From Branchiostoma floridae (lineage: Eukaryota > Chordata > Leptocardii > Amphioxiformes > Branchiostomatidae), in assembly GCF_000003815.2 (NCBI RefSeq), contig NC_049982.1, positions 5,423,105 through 5,487,104 of the forward strand: a DNA stretch of 64,000 bases, given 5' to 3'. The position numbers were made by a program, and so were the translations under genes. Positions 33,396 to 45,200 of this stretch are shown here, piece by piece. The notes beneath the pieces were generated by a model. That model saw only the letters and a program-made list of their open reading frames with translations. It was not told the origin of the DNA and did not search any database. The first letter of the stretch is position 1. Every line of letters starts with the position of its first letter.

Positions 33396-33835
33396 ATGAC
33401 AGAGCCAACATGTATAGAAACCGGGAGATTCCAAAAAATTCCTACCGACCAGAGGGTTTGTACATTTTGTCCAGAATTAATTGAAGACGGATATCACTTT
33501 CTGATTGTATGTCCCAATTATTCTGATATACGTTATTCCCTATATACAAGGCTGTCATCTTATACACAAGGATTTATGCCAATGGACCTGAAGAGCAAGT
33601 TTAAGTACATATTGACATGTGACAATCCCTACATGACAGACATAGGAAAATATATCAAAGAATGTCTAGACGTTAGGAATTCCTCCAATGAATCTACATG
33701 CCCATACTCATCCCATACTACACACTTGTGTATTAGTTAGATTAGCCTTATAGAATTGTAGTTATGTATCAGTAACGTTACATGCCATACTTTGCACTAT
33801 GTACAATTGTTGTGCAATAAAGTTATTATTATAAC
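33396..33835 (+). mobile_element. Non-LTR retrotransposon 3' end (zinc-knuckle C-terminus and tail)
   Basis: The frame 33396-33740 encodes a Cys-rich segment typical of LINE C-termini (TDQRVCTFCPELIEDGYHFL, then VCPNYSDIR; spacing C-x2-C-x8-H-x4-C). A short 3' UTR follows, ending AATAAAG plus a TTATTAT-type tail at about 33820-33835. It is 5'-truncated. Confidence 0.65.
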
Positions 33836-34039
33836 TACAATATAACCGTTATTCACAACATATTGACTACTGGAAATATTTCTGTTAGCCACGGGCAAGC
33901 AACCAAATCTAAGTTTGTTGGTTGTAGTGCAAAGGATGTAGGGACGTGAAAATTTTCTGACATGCGATATCAATCACGTGCACACCACATGTAATATGTA
34001 TACCAGGTCATCAAACCTATGCCTGTGCTTACACAATCC

Positions 34040-34135
34040 CTCGCTGGCTGGGGTTAATGACCCCGTCCCCTACGTGGCAGCAACTGTAGGGATTGGCCGC
34101 TAGGAGCGGAATTTTAGTCAGGCTACTCAGCAACC
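34040..34135 (-). repeat. Repeat fragment, inverted relative to 29668-29720
   Basis: The reverse complement reads TAGCCTGACTAAAATTCCGC, CTCCTAGCGG, then CCTACAGTTGC, matching the 29.7-kb fragment. A similar start (TAGCCTGATTTAATCGCG) also occurs near 31896 and 39353. Confidence 0.4.
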
Positions 34136-34422
34136 ATGATTCATGCCGAAGTCCACCTTGTGTTTTATTGACTGCCATTCCAGCAACTCTGGCTCAGTTC
34201 TCATGTCAGCAACTCAATCTGCCAATCTCGTTCACAGGACATGCCTTCGAGGTTATCACATGGTTGATCTGGAAGGGCAATAAATTTAGCACGAAGTCTA
34301 GTGAACTTATATGGCTTTGTGCGTCATTGTTGCCACGTAAAGCTATTCGATGAGTGGTAGCTTTGGCGAAAACAAGTCCCATTGTTATCTGAAGTGTAAA
34401 CACAAATCATATGACTCTTGCT

Positions 34423-34546
34423 TAATCTCCAAGCAGATCCTACGGTAGCCTAAGATAGTAGTATCAAAAGCTGCCAGAGGAGTGAACCCTGCCTACGAGT
34501 GGCTAGCCAAACACACTATGCTACCGTAGTATCTGCTTGGAGATAA
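34423..34546. mobile_element. MITE, variant subfamily of the CTCCAAGCAG family
   Basis: The ends AATCTCCAAGCAGATCCTAC and ..GTAGTATCTGCTTGGAGAT share the CTCCAAGCAGA core with the other copies, but the inner arm (CTACGGTAGC) differs. 124 bp. Confidence 0.7.
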
Positions 34547-35624
34547 AGTCCTGCTAGGGTATGAGCTTCGTAAGGAGATAAGTCCTCCAACAAGCTGACT
34601 CATGCGCATGTTCCAGTGCAAAAGTTCACAGAGTGCAACTGAGTAGCAATTTCATGGAAACAAAGAAAGGAGCACACTGTATTTTGCCTCTCATTTAACT
34701 TCAGAGCTACATTGTTTTTTTCTTGCTTGGTTAGGGATGGAAGAGCTGATGACGTTTTAGTTTGTTTCATGCAAGCTTGATGAAGCTACTGCTTAACTGG
34801 TTAGCCTTAATTTGCAAAAATTTCTAATTTCTCAAAAATTTTCAAAAAGTATTTGGAGACGAATTATCGATCTCCATTATTTTCCCATCTCTCATCCAGG
34901 GAAAAAGTTGTGCTCACACGGAGTCACAACTCATTCGCGTCGAGTCGTTATTCAAATATTTGCGCGCCTTCCTCTAGCTTTGAGATCACGTGGTAATGAT
35001 TTTTATGCTGGCCATTCCCTTCTGTTGTGGACCAGGCCACTTTATTGAATGATTCTTGAGATAAGAATTGTCGACATTGCACTATTCTCATATACTTTGT
35101 TATTGACTCACGTGGTCCCTTACTGTAATCGCTGGCTGCTTCTCTGTACTTCTCTATTGTACACCCCTCTAGAGTGCAAAAGTTCAGTGTTTCAAAGTCC
35201 AGGCACACTACTCGGAAACACGACCCGGAAGTACCTTCTACACTGCTGTTGAATATTCATGAGCGGTGCTTTGCACACGGCTCTCGTTATCCTGTTCCAC
35301 ACGGCCCCAAAACGATGAAGATTTTACAAACTGGCGCGAAACTTGTCTGGCGCACATGCCAAGCACAAATAAAAACAGTAATATCACACACGTTATTCAA
35401 CGAGTAAGCGGTCGATCCCCTAATTTCTTTAAAAATGAATGACCCAATCATACGTGACCTCACGTAACGCTGAAAAATCATAACGACGCCGGGCGCACGT
35501 AACACACCTCGTGACTATCACGGCAGTTTGGGCCAGTCACCTCTCACAAAATCCTCGAGACGCTGGCTTCATAAACGCTGGAAGCATTCTTTTCATCATA
35601 TCGAAGCAGTTGATCTGCTGAAGG
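34547..35624. promoter_or_regulatory. Upstream region of the zinc transporter gene
   Basis: No coding exon is seen. Two matches to the metal-response-element consensus TGCRCNC lie upstream of the ZIP start: TGCACAC at 35272-35278 (+) and TGCGCCC on the minus strand at 35491-35497. Matches to a 7-mer this loose occur by chance, so regulation by zinc is only a suggestion. Confidence 0.25.
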
Positions 35625-36614
35625 ATGGATCTGATTGCCGTACAGCTTCTGACCCTCACGGCACTTCTAGTGTCATGTTTGGGGTTCTCCTTGCTGCCCC
35701 TGGTTCTGGCGTGGAGGGCATCCAAGCCGTCGTCAGCATTAAGCAATATTCTGAGGCCCGATGTTATTGGCAAGGTGAACTGCTTCGTAGGGGGAGTTTT
35801 CCTTGCCACGTGTTTTCTTCACTTGCTTGCAGAAACGAGGGAGGACATTGAGGCCACCTTTCAGCGAGACAGGATTGTTGTGGAGTACCCCATAACCGAA
35901 CTGGTGGCATGCATTGGGTTTTTCATCGTTCATCTGGTGGAAACTTTGACACATCGCTGTTTGCCTCATGGTCATGGTCATGGTCATAGTCCTTCTCAAG
36001 ATGTGGGTGGGGGCCAACCATCGTCCAACCTAGTCGGCGAGGAGGGCACTACTCGTCCATCGGCAAGATATGGAGCCATCCAACTGGACAAAGGGACAGG
36101 CAATCCGTCGGCACAAGGGACTGGGTCACCAAACAGTCCTGCGGACTTACATGACAATGCGCCGAGCGGGGGAAGAAACCTGCAAACACTCCTGCTTCTG
36201 ATCGCCTTAACCGTTCACGGGACGTTTGAAGGTGTTGCAATCGGTGTCCAGACCAAACAGTCAGCTCTTCTGTGGCTGTTCTTCGTAGTTGCCCTCCACA
36301 AGAGCTTCTTGGCCCTCAGTCTTGGGATGAGCGTCGCAACCGGTAACCTGTCACTTCCATTAAAGGTCGTCACCTGCGTGGTCTTCAGTCTATCCGGTCC
36401 TGTAGGACAAGGCATCGGTCTCCTGGTCACGGACGCGGACGGCGGCGGTCTCGCCACCGACATTCTACAGGGGCTGGCTACGGGAACACTGCTACATGTC
36501 GCTTTTATGGAGGTTCTTTCCAAAGAACTGAAACCAGGTGATCTGCTGGGTTTGCTGTGTTCCGTCATTGGGTTCTCTATCCTCGCGGGACTGACTGCCT
36601 TGCCGGGATCATGA
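35625..36614 (+). CDS. ZIP-family (SLC39) zinc transporter, single exon (329 aa)
   Basis: Imports zinc or related divalent metals into the cytosol across the plasma membrane or a vesicle membrane. Eight hydrophobic segments fit the ZIP fold, with VNCFVGGVFLATCFLHL in TM2 at about 50-66. A His-rich cytosolic loop (HGHGHGHS, about 113-120) lies between TM3 and TM4. The TM4 signature HGTFEGVAIGVQ is at about 199-210, and the TM5 partner motif LHKSFLALSLGM at about 224-235. The length is near that of ZIP1/2/3 (about 310-330 aa), the subfamily suggested by TM4. The coding region has no intron. The start ATG is the first in frame after upstream stops and leads directly into TM1. The nearest flanking genes are several kilobases away and unrelated. 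Confidence 0.88.
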   Translation: MDLIAVQLLTLTALLVSCLGFSLLPLVLAWRASKPSSALSNILRPDVIGKVNCFVGGVFLATCFLHLLAETREDIEATFQRDRIVVEYPITELVACIGFFIVHLVETLTHRCLPHGHGHGHSPSQDVGGGQPSSNLVGEEGTTRPSARYGAIQLDKGTGNPSAQGTGSPNSPADLHDNAPSGGRNLQTLLLLIALTVHGTFEGVAIGVQTKQSALLWLFFVVALHKSFLALSLGMSVATGNLSLPLKVVTCVVFSLSGPVGQGIGLLVTDADGGGLATDILQGLATGTLLHVAFMEVLSKELKPGDLLGLLCSVIGFSILAGLTALPGS

Positions 36615-36689
36615 AAAGGACAATGGTTAGTTAGGCCATGTTGATTTCATAATATGGATTACGTAATCCGCGCTCCACAATGGTTGGCC

Positions 36690-36780
36690 GTTCCGTCGAC
36701 CCCCCCCCCCCCTGGGGATAGGGGCCGCCTTACCAAAAATATCTTGGGGGGGGGGGGGGGGGGCCCCCCCCCAAAACCCT
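36690..36780. other. Poly-C/poly-G runs
   Basis: Runs of 13 C, about 18 G and 9 C occur within 90 bp. They could be true homopolymers or uncertain base calls. Confidence 0.6.
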
Positions 36781-36824
36781 TGGGGATTTTTCATTTAAGT
36801 AACTTTTATCAAGCCTGGCTGGTC

Positions 36825-37440
36825 TAGTGGCAAAATATATCCTTCAAATGCAGGAAATGGCGTTTCAGAAGGTCAAGATTTCAAAATTTCTCGGTACTTC
36901 CCTGGCGACTGCTCGCGCCTTCGGTACTGGATATGGGGAAAGTATGTTGCGGGAGCGTCCCCCTCAAAAATATTTCTCACTTATAGAAATTTCATTATCA
37001 AACTAAGCTTAGTTTACAAGCAAAATGTACCCCTTAAATGCAGAGGGGTCAAACTTTCTCGGACCTGCCTTGCGACGGCTTTCACTTTCGACGCTCACAT
37101 GCTGTGGGTCATGGGTCGTCGCCCTCAAAAATCTTTTTCTCGAATAGGAATGTCATTAGATTTAGCTTAGTTTGCCAGCAAAACATTTTCCGCAAAATGC
37201 AGGAAATGGCGTTTCAGAGGGTCAAAATTTCACCGGACCTACGTTGCGACGACTCGTGCCTTCGGCGCTCGAAATGGTGAAAATATGTTGGGGGAGTCGC
37301 CCTCAGTAACCATGTGTATTTCTTACTGAAATACCGTTAAACTTAGCTTAATCTGCCAGCAAAATCTACCCCTCAAAATGAAGGAAATAGCGTTTCAGGG
37401 GTTAAGATTTCAAAATTTTCCCTGGGGAGCATAGCCCCGG
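36825..37440. repeat. Tandem array, about four units of 160-190 bp
   Basis: Each unit has a ..GCAAAA..CC.TCAAATGCAGG core, then AAATGGCGTTTCAGAGGGTC, then a GTCGCCCTCA segment. Unit starts are near 36829, 37022, 37180 and 37361. The same core is found inside the hAT MITE at 41793-42009. Confidence 0.65.
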
Positions 37441-38400
37441 CCCCACTCCGCCTGCTGACAATCAGGCCAGCAAAAGTTCGCCCCCCCCCCCCGTAACAAA
37501 TTTGCTGCCATTACCTCTGAGAATGAGCACATATATGCCGTGAATTGCAAAAATAGTATCGGGAAACGTATACTAATGTCACAAAATTCCAAGGTCAGTT
37601 CCAAGGTCAAAGAAGAAGATATGTAAGAATAAAAATTAAGAATCTATGTGGTTTTGAAGATGTTCGGTAACTTTGAATTTACTAAGTTAAAGAGTTCGTG
37701 TGTGTGTTCAGATATATGTTCAACCTTTCTGACCACTTACATTTCATAATGACGGCAACTTTTTGTCGGTCAAACTTTAAAAAAAAACTCATCAATTTGG
37801 AGGTTCCCATGGATGTCATCCGTATAATACAATCAACATGGTCTTAATTCGATAGTGGACGGCATTCACACATCCATGCGCCATAAGCATTGCACAGTGG
37901 TCTTAAACGAGAGTTTTGGCACCAGGTTTGAAAGGAGAAAAGTTGATTCTCGACTGACAGAGCTTCATCCTGTTGATTGAAGTTAAAACACTTCTTGTAT
38001 CATGTAAATGTATGTAGCTGCTTTATCCTTTTGCTGAAGAACTTACGAGGTATAATATGGGCTAATTTTAAATTTAATATCAGACTTTAGTTTACTTTCG
38101 ATGTGTCTTATGTTATACCTGACTCACACTTGTGTTTGACTTATGTTTTTTAATTTTTTTTTTAAATTTCGTATGGACTTCAGGAATAATAGATTTTACT
38201 TGCATATCACAAAGTCTGATGGAGATAGAAACAAGCAAACGATCCACCCTTGAACATGTACTTCATCTGCCGATATGTGATGCCAAAGATGAATAGTGCT
38301 GTAATGGTATTGGTGCATTGTGCAAATGTTCATTTTATACATGTAATTGTAATACATGTAATTGTATCTATCGTGATTTCATGCATGTTTGCCTAACGGC
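37441..38400. other. Intergenic, nothing recognised
   Basis: AT-rich sequence without supported genes. Confidence 0.3.
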
Positions 38401-38429
38401 TGATATACTTGTAATTGTTTTCCATATAT

Positions 38430-38760
38430 AGCGCGGGGGGGGGGGGGCATGAAGCCATGAAGGAAGCTACCAGGAAGGATCGCTATGCCGGTTTTAAAAA
38501 TGCCCCCCCCCCCCCCGGTGGGCATTTTAAAAAATTTTTTAAAAGGGGCCCTTTGGCCCTTAGGGGGTTGAACTTTTTGAGAAAACCTGGGTAACGATAG
38601 GGAAAAACCACAAACCTGGACCACTGGGTTGTTTTTTTAAAAAGGAATTTAATCCTAAATTTCCAAAACAAAAACCCCATGATTTGTAAACCCTTTTTCT
38701 GGGGGTTGAAACTGTTTAAATTGGGCTTTTTGGAAAAAGGGGGGGTGGCCAGGGCTAGCC
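38430..38760. other. Homopolymer-rich, probably low-quality sequence
   Basis: Runs of G and C (13-15 bases) surround a stretch where almost every base is in a homopolymer (TTTTAAAAAATTTTTTAAAA, GGGGCCC, TTTTTTTAAAAA). This resembles inflated base calls from a poor read end more than biology. Confidence 0.45.
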
Positions 38761-39454
38761 CTTTGTAATATTCTCCGGCTAGGTGGGTAGCCGTGGTTGC
38801 ATTTCTTTCTTATACCGCCTAATAAATGAAATCAAATCAAAGTCACTCTTCTTCAGAAACTTCTCGTATAGTCAGGGACTGTTTCCGACCGCACAGCTAC
38901 CTACGTCATTTTCATCAGAAATAGAATTGTAAGAGAAAGGGTCAAATGACAGTTTGTGGCATCATTTTACAGCAACGGAAAATAAACTACTTGCTAATGA
39001 TCCAGGATCCTTGTGATATGTTACTTGGAATGTTACGCCGTAGATGACACGCACACTAAATTGAAGAAGGCCTTTCACATTTGAGGACGAACAGAACAGA
39101 ACGGTACTGTACCTTTTCTGTGGCAGTGGACACAGTGATTAAGTTAAAAGGTAATTGAGTTAAACGAAGACAGGTCCCTGTGCGTTTACTTAACGTTTAC
39201 TGCAAACATACTCACACTGATCAATATTTGGAATTTCTACATAAACCTAGCTTGGTACCATCCTCCGTTTCATCCGCTGGCTCAGGGCTCTTCGCTTGCT
39301 TACGCCCCGGCTAACAGAAACCATCCTCTTAATCATAAACTGGGTGAAAACTAGCCTGACTTAATCGCACACTGGGTGAAAATACTCTTGCACAGACCTC
39401 ACGCCATCATTCATATAGTGATCCTGTGTCACAGAAGCCCTTTAAGTGCGGTTT

Positions 39455-39824
39455 AGACTCCGTTGCAGTCTTCGAACGGGGCAGGTTTTCGTATAAAACA
39501 TTCATCTCTCCACTGTACAAGGAAACCGTATCAGACTACCTGCTGTGCAAGCTGATACTGTGCAAGGGGAAATGTCTGCCACGATTTGATTTTTTTAGTA
39601 AAGAGAAAATAGAGACAAGGGGGTAGGAGAGGACAGAACAATAATTTTAAGGCTGGTTTTATGTTTGTGGCCAATAGGTCATCTCAAAAACCACAAACAT
39701 AAAACGTTAGCCTGTTTTTCACAGCAAACTCCCTTCCTCGGCAAACTCCCTTTCCCGGCACAAGAGACCCCCCCCCCCCCCCCCCAATAAAAAATAGCCC
39801 CGTTTGAAGACTGCAACGGAGTCT
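39455..39824. mobile_element. MITE with 27-bp inverted termini
   Basis: 39455-39481 (AGACTCCGTTGCAGTCTTC, then GAACGGGG) and 39798-39824 are reverse complements with one mismatch. The interior contains a separate hairpin (GGTTTTATGTTTGTGG and complement, 39653-39710) and an 18-C run. It lies at the edge of the dispersed repeat that starts at 39828. Confidence 0.65.
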
Positions 39825-39827
39825 AGC

Positions 39828-40240
39828 GTTTAGTGGCGCTAAATGGTTACTAACGGCACGGCATACAAGTGACAGCGCACGCTGCCTTTCCAATACTTCA
39901 GTCTTTACTAAACATCACGCATCAGTTCCAATTTCGCGCGCCGATAATCTCTCTAATAACTGACTTTCTCCTGCTTTCTGTCGTCCATGTATGCATCAAA
40001 GACATCAAAGTTTCAACTGGATGATGGATCGCACTACTCTCCAAGCAGAGGTTAGGCCCCGGCTGTTTTTTCACACAGCAAAAACAAAATAGAAAGCCCG
40101 ATAAAAACGATTAAAAAAACGTTGAAAAAACAGCCGAGGCCTAACCTCTGCTTGGAGAGTAGGATCGCACAACAAAGCAGATAACAAATTTCTAAGTCTG
40201 AAGAAAGAGGAAAGACATTTAGAAACATGACAAAACCAGC
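39828..40240 (+). repeat. Dispersed repeat, copy 2, interrupted by a MITE
   Basis: Direct copy of 30105-30390, split at 40035-40161 by a MITE of the ACTCTCCAAGCAG family. Confidence 0.6.
40035..40161. mobile_element. MITE of the ACTCTCCAAGCAG family with 9-bp target duplication
   Basis: The element (TACTCTCC..GGAGAGTA) is flanked on both sides by GGATCGCAC (40026-40034, 40162-40170). A 9-bp duplication is typical of the Mutator superfamily; this copy gives the best evidence for element boundaries. Confidence 0.8.
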
Positions 40241-41792
40241 AACCGACGATAACTACGTGACCTCGGTAACCACCACAACTCTCTCCAACACATTTTATGC
40301 GCCCAAAGTAAGGCTTACCACACATATCTAACGTTACTAGTATGTAGTTGTAGCAAGGAGCTTTCATCAGCTCTATTAGTTGGTTATAACGAGTTTAGTA
40401 ACGTTAACGGTTACGTGCTCTCGGTAAAAAAAAAGCACAAATCTCAAATTTAGCACCCGAAGATTAACGCTATTGCATAGAAAGTCTTGAAGAAGAAAAA
40501 TCTGTATCTACAATATTCGATGTATGAATAGAAACCCTGAATTCTTTATCTGACATCTTTCGACACTACTTTAGTAACCAGAGAGCAAATCCGGGCCACG
40601 ATCTCGTTCCCAGGGTAGTATATCATTTTCAGACTAAGAGGGACGCGATCTCGGGTGGACAGACGGGGGTGGCCCTTCGTTGTGGTTCAGTCCACGGGCG
40701 AATGTGCCAATAGGTGGGAGTTTCTAACGAATTTGATGTGAACGAAATATTCAGTGATCACGTTGGTATGTTGTGTGGCGATTTGTTGAAGGATAAATCG
40801 CTTAAAGGGCGTGATTTGTGGTGAAGTTTGGTCGGCATCGAACAAAAGCATCCATGATAAGGCACATTTTTGACCATTTTTAGTTGATTCAAAGGTGTTT
40901 CAAAGAAATTTTGCTGTCAATTCCTTTCCTGTGTTCATTGACAGTGAATTCTTTTGGTAGCTGGTTTTACCAAACCTACTTTTGACAGCGAAAATGCCGA
41001 AATTGTGTTGAAAATACTATATGACCTTTGACCTCAAACATGAAAATGGTTGTGCACTGTGCAAAAATGTACAAAATAGCAAATTTACACTAACAGGGAG
41101 GTTATAGGCAGAATGTAACCCCCTTGGCTGTAACAATACCTACTAGGGGCTCTGCTGTGCAACATGAGAAATAATTTTGTTTGATGAGATATAATGCATG
41201 CATGTATTTCAACACAGTGCAAGCATAACACTAGGCTGGAATCCAGCCGTATTGTGCTTTGGTCGCTCCCCTGAGGTACGCTTCCTGCCAATATTGGCCA
41301 ACATTTCCTTCCTTGTGAGATAACGTTACAACTAAGGAGGTTCAACCTCTTTGATATAACCAAGGCTTGGTTATATCATGAAGGAGGCTCGAGGTTAAAA
41401 CCTGACCTTGCTTGTGCTTAAGTTCCCCGTACACCAAATTTCCAATCAGCTGGCTTTTTTCTTGACACAGGAACCCAATATATATATTTATTTGTAAAAA
41501 AAATGGCAAAAAATCTAAAATTTAAGTAACGTTACACCGTAGAGTCTTGTGGGCACGACTGTATGCACCTTCACACCAAATTTCAGGTAATTTGTTTTTA
41601 ATACAAAGGCATAGGAGCCAGAAATATACACTTTTAGTCTAAAAATGCCCCAAATTCAACAATTTTCGAGTAAGGTATGCCTGAAGTGAAAATGAAGTAT
41701 TGTGGGCACATGTCCTACACACCTTCATGCCAAATTTCATGTCTTTTGGTTTTATACAAGTGCATAGAGTAGCCCAAAATATACATTTGTTG
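40241..41792. other. Intergenic, nothing recognised
   Basis: No supported exon. Reading frames are short. Confidence 0.3.
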
Positions 41793-42009
41793 CAGGGTTG
41801 TAGCCAGCACCCATCCTTCCGTCCTTTGACGGAATTTTGCAGCTGGCGAAGGAAATTTTTTTAGTCCATTCCATCCTGTGAGCAAATTTTAACCCTCAAA
41901 ATGCAGGAAATAGCATTTCAGAGGGTCTAAATTTCCCCCAAGGAATGCTGTGCCGAAGCCATTCAAAATTGAGGGGACGGAAAGTGATTTCTGGCTGGCT
42001 ACAACCCTG
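41793..42009. mobile_element. hAT-type MITE with 8-bp target duplication
   Basis: The termini CAGGGTTGTAGCCAGC and GCTGGCTACAACCCTG are perfect complements, flanked by ATTTGTTG (41785-41792, 42010-42017). It is related to the copy at 17878-18211 through the ends and the CCGTC..TTGACGG motif. The interior carries the AAATGCAGGAAATAGC core seen in the array at 36825. Confidence 0.85.
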
Positions 42010-42217
42010 ATTTGTTGTCAAAAATGTGAAGTAATGTGTGCACAAAAAGTGTTGATGGGTTCCTGTTGGCTCATGCCATGGGTTCATGTCCAATGCATGA
42101 CTGTGCCAAATTTGAGGTCATTAGGTTGTAAGTATAATAGTAGAAATCAGCTATTTTTCTAATCCCTCCATAGCTCTACAGTCCCTGCTGACCTGAGGTG
42201 AGGAACAGCTAGATTAC

Positions 42218-42262
42218 ATGATGGCAGCTACAGGGATGCTTCATCTCCAGTTCCCAGGACAG
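42218..42262 (+). CDS. BTB-ZF exon 1 (start codon)
   Basis: Fifteen codons from the first ATG to the donor CAG then GTGAGT; phase 0. A second ATG follows immediately. Confidence 0.65.
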
Positions 42263-45200
42263 GTGAGTGGGAAAAGAGAGGAATTCCGTATAATTTTCAA
42301 CACAAAAGAAATTTTTTTTAATAGAATGTCAAAGCCCCATGCCTGAATGGACAGTTGGCTCCTTCTTTGACTTAGAATCTTTATTTAAGATAATAGTACT
42401 GCTTCAAGTTCAACAGAAAAGACAACTTGCATATAAGATGACAGGCTGCACCTAACTATGACCCATGTAACTCAGGCAGGAGGCGGAAATTCTTAAAAGT
42501 TTGTCACAACTTCAGATTGAGTATGATGAACTGTTTAGATTATGAACATTTCACTCTATAAAGCTAAAACTCTTACAATTAGCTAGCCCACCACTGCTCC
42601 TAGTCGTCTATCAAGCTCAGTGTGCAGTATGAAAGTGCAGATAATTGAACCTGAAGGTTCTAAAATTTTCTATAAATTCTACCTTACATTCCCCCCAGGA
42701 GCACGCTGTCCTGTCCCAGCTGAACACCATGCGGCTGCAGAGTCAGCTGTGTGACGTGACCGTGTGGGCAGGCGGACAGAAGTTCCACTGTCACCAGGCC
42801 GTCCTGGCCGCCAGCAGCGGACACTTCCACAGCATCTTTGTACAGGTGAGTAGGAACAGTTTACAACGATGGCTGTCTCTAGCTTTACTAGTAAATTGTT
42901 TCCATCATTATTTGGGAGCCCATGTTGTTAGTTTTCCTTGTTAAATGTGTCATTTTAAGCTAATGAAGATACATTTTCAATAGTTTTATGTCATGAAGTT
43001 CAGATTCATGGGATAGATGGGGTAATATTTTTTCTGTCCCCATATTTATGTAGATTTCTGTCCCGGTACGGAGGGACGGGTCTTGGAAACAGCCCTGTTT
43101 ACAAAACAAACACTTCTCTTACAAATTACTAAACTCCACCCATACTGCCCAAGTACAAGTTTGAAGCTGGGCCTCTGGCTGGTTTTTGACATCTATGTTG
43201 GGATTTCTACATTCTTGTACTTTGTCAAGTTTTCTTGTTGTTCAGCCAAAAAACTGAGGGAAGCCTTGTGATCCTCTACTTTGAGAGCATAGAATTCGTA
43301 ACAATCATTTCTTTCAGTTCAAACATGCATATTTCATGTGCAAAAGCTCATGTAACTGTTGTTCCTTTGTTTCTCAGGGAGTGCTCTGCTTCCCCAAGAA
43401 ACCCACAAACGAAACCCTGGACCTGAGCTTTATCTCCGCAGAGGTCTTCTCCATCATACTGGACTACATCTACACGGCGAACATCCACTGTCCCACCGGG
43501 ATCGTGGCGGACGTTCTCCAGGCCGCGAAAACGCTGGAAATAGAACCGTTGACGACGCAGCTACCCGCGTTTGTGGGAGGTGCCACACCGATAAGTGGCT
43601 TGAACAATACCAGTGTACCCAGTGTGAGTGTGGAGAAACCCCCTCCCTCCAGCATAACGTCTAGTGTGGGAGGATCAAAACTGAATGTTCCAAATTCCTT
43701 GGCGGAGATGTTGAGTGAGCAAGAGGAAAACACGGACCAGCCAGCCGGCCAAAGTGCGATGGAAGATGTGGTTGTCAAACAAGGTAGGACAAATGTTTAT
43801 TGAAATGTGTCTTCAGTTAGAACACCACCTATAGTAACTTATTTTGCTTTGCCTCCTGAAGTGCAGTCCTCTTTGCCTGCCCAAAAATTGGCTTGGCCCC
43901 CAGGTTGGCGCAGCTCACAGTCAACACAAAAATCGTGTAGAAAGTAACAATAATGGCTGTGCCACAAAATCTAAAGAAGTCCAGTACACATCCTGGACCA
44001 CTTTCTGCCAAGGGGTGTTATAGATACTATATGAATCCTGTCCAGACAGGAGATTCATTACTTGAAACCTGCATTTGCCGTCAGTGGTGCATTGGTTCAG
44101 AGTTTAAGGGCGGAAGCCACGTGCACCACGGAAGGTGGGTAACATTTCAAGCAAAGTCGGTGATCATGGCATTGAAAGTTGTGTAAGGGAATAGAACAAA
44201 TTGTGTTCCTTTTGACACATTGATCTCTAATTCTGAGCTTTAATTTTGGTGTGAAATTGTAAGGTTTAATTGTTTTAGCAGTCTCTAATTCTACCCAAAT
44301 GTACAATCATCTGAAGGGCAAATTTTATCATCATCAGCTGGGACATTTGCATCTGTATTGTATATCCGTGTATTACTGTATACTTGCGTGACTGCAGAGA
44401 ACTGTCATGACGAAGTGTGGTTCTACTATAATAGTTTGAGTTTATTGTGATACCCTTCAGCGCCTTCCAGTGGGCCCAGAAAAGTAAAGGTTATGTAAAG
44501 GTTGTGCCATAGCCCTTTTAAGGCCGTAGGGTTTGTTTTCAAGGCACAGTATTAATATTAGGTGGTGGAGCCCATCCTTCTACTTCCACAACCTTTAACC
44601 TCCCCAGCTAGCTGAAGTCAGGTATAGATTTTTACACCTAGGTGGAGTGAGGAAGGCCATATAAAATGCCTTTCCCAAGGACACAGGATCAGTAGCATCA
44701 CAGGATTCAAACTCAGAACCTCTGGGCTCTGGATTCTGGGTCAAATACACTGCAGATATGCCGCAAGACCCCACCTACAATGTACAATGTGTACAATGTA
44801 TTACCAGATAGGTAAGAAGCAGGTTCTGTCCCTGTGAGACTTAGTGATCCCGGAGTAGACGAGAGGGTGGAGAAGGAATTGCACACCCCTCCTTCACCAT
44901 AAAAAGTCATGTGCAGGTCAGGCAAAACAGGTAAATGCCTGTCTGCCTGCTCATCTGTCAAACCGACAGGAGAACCATAAAAAGAAGCAGGTAATCAAGA
45001 ATGACTACTAGCAGCAGGCTATCAGTGACTCTCTGGGTTGGGTAAAATACCCTGCCGTTACACCGCATGAACCCACGTACCGTACATGCACATACATTTT
45101 TACCAGAAAGATAAAAAAGCAGGCAAGTACAAGAATGACTAGCAGGCTATCAGTGATGCTATCTTGTATTGAAAAGATCTTCATTAATCCTGTCACTTGA

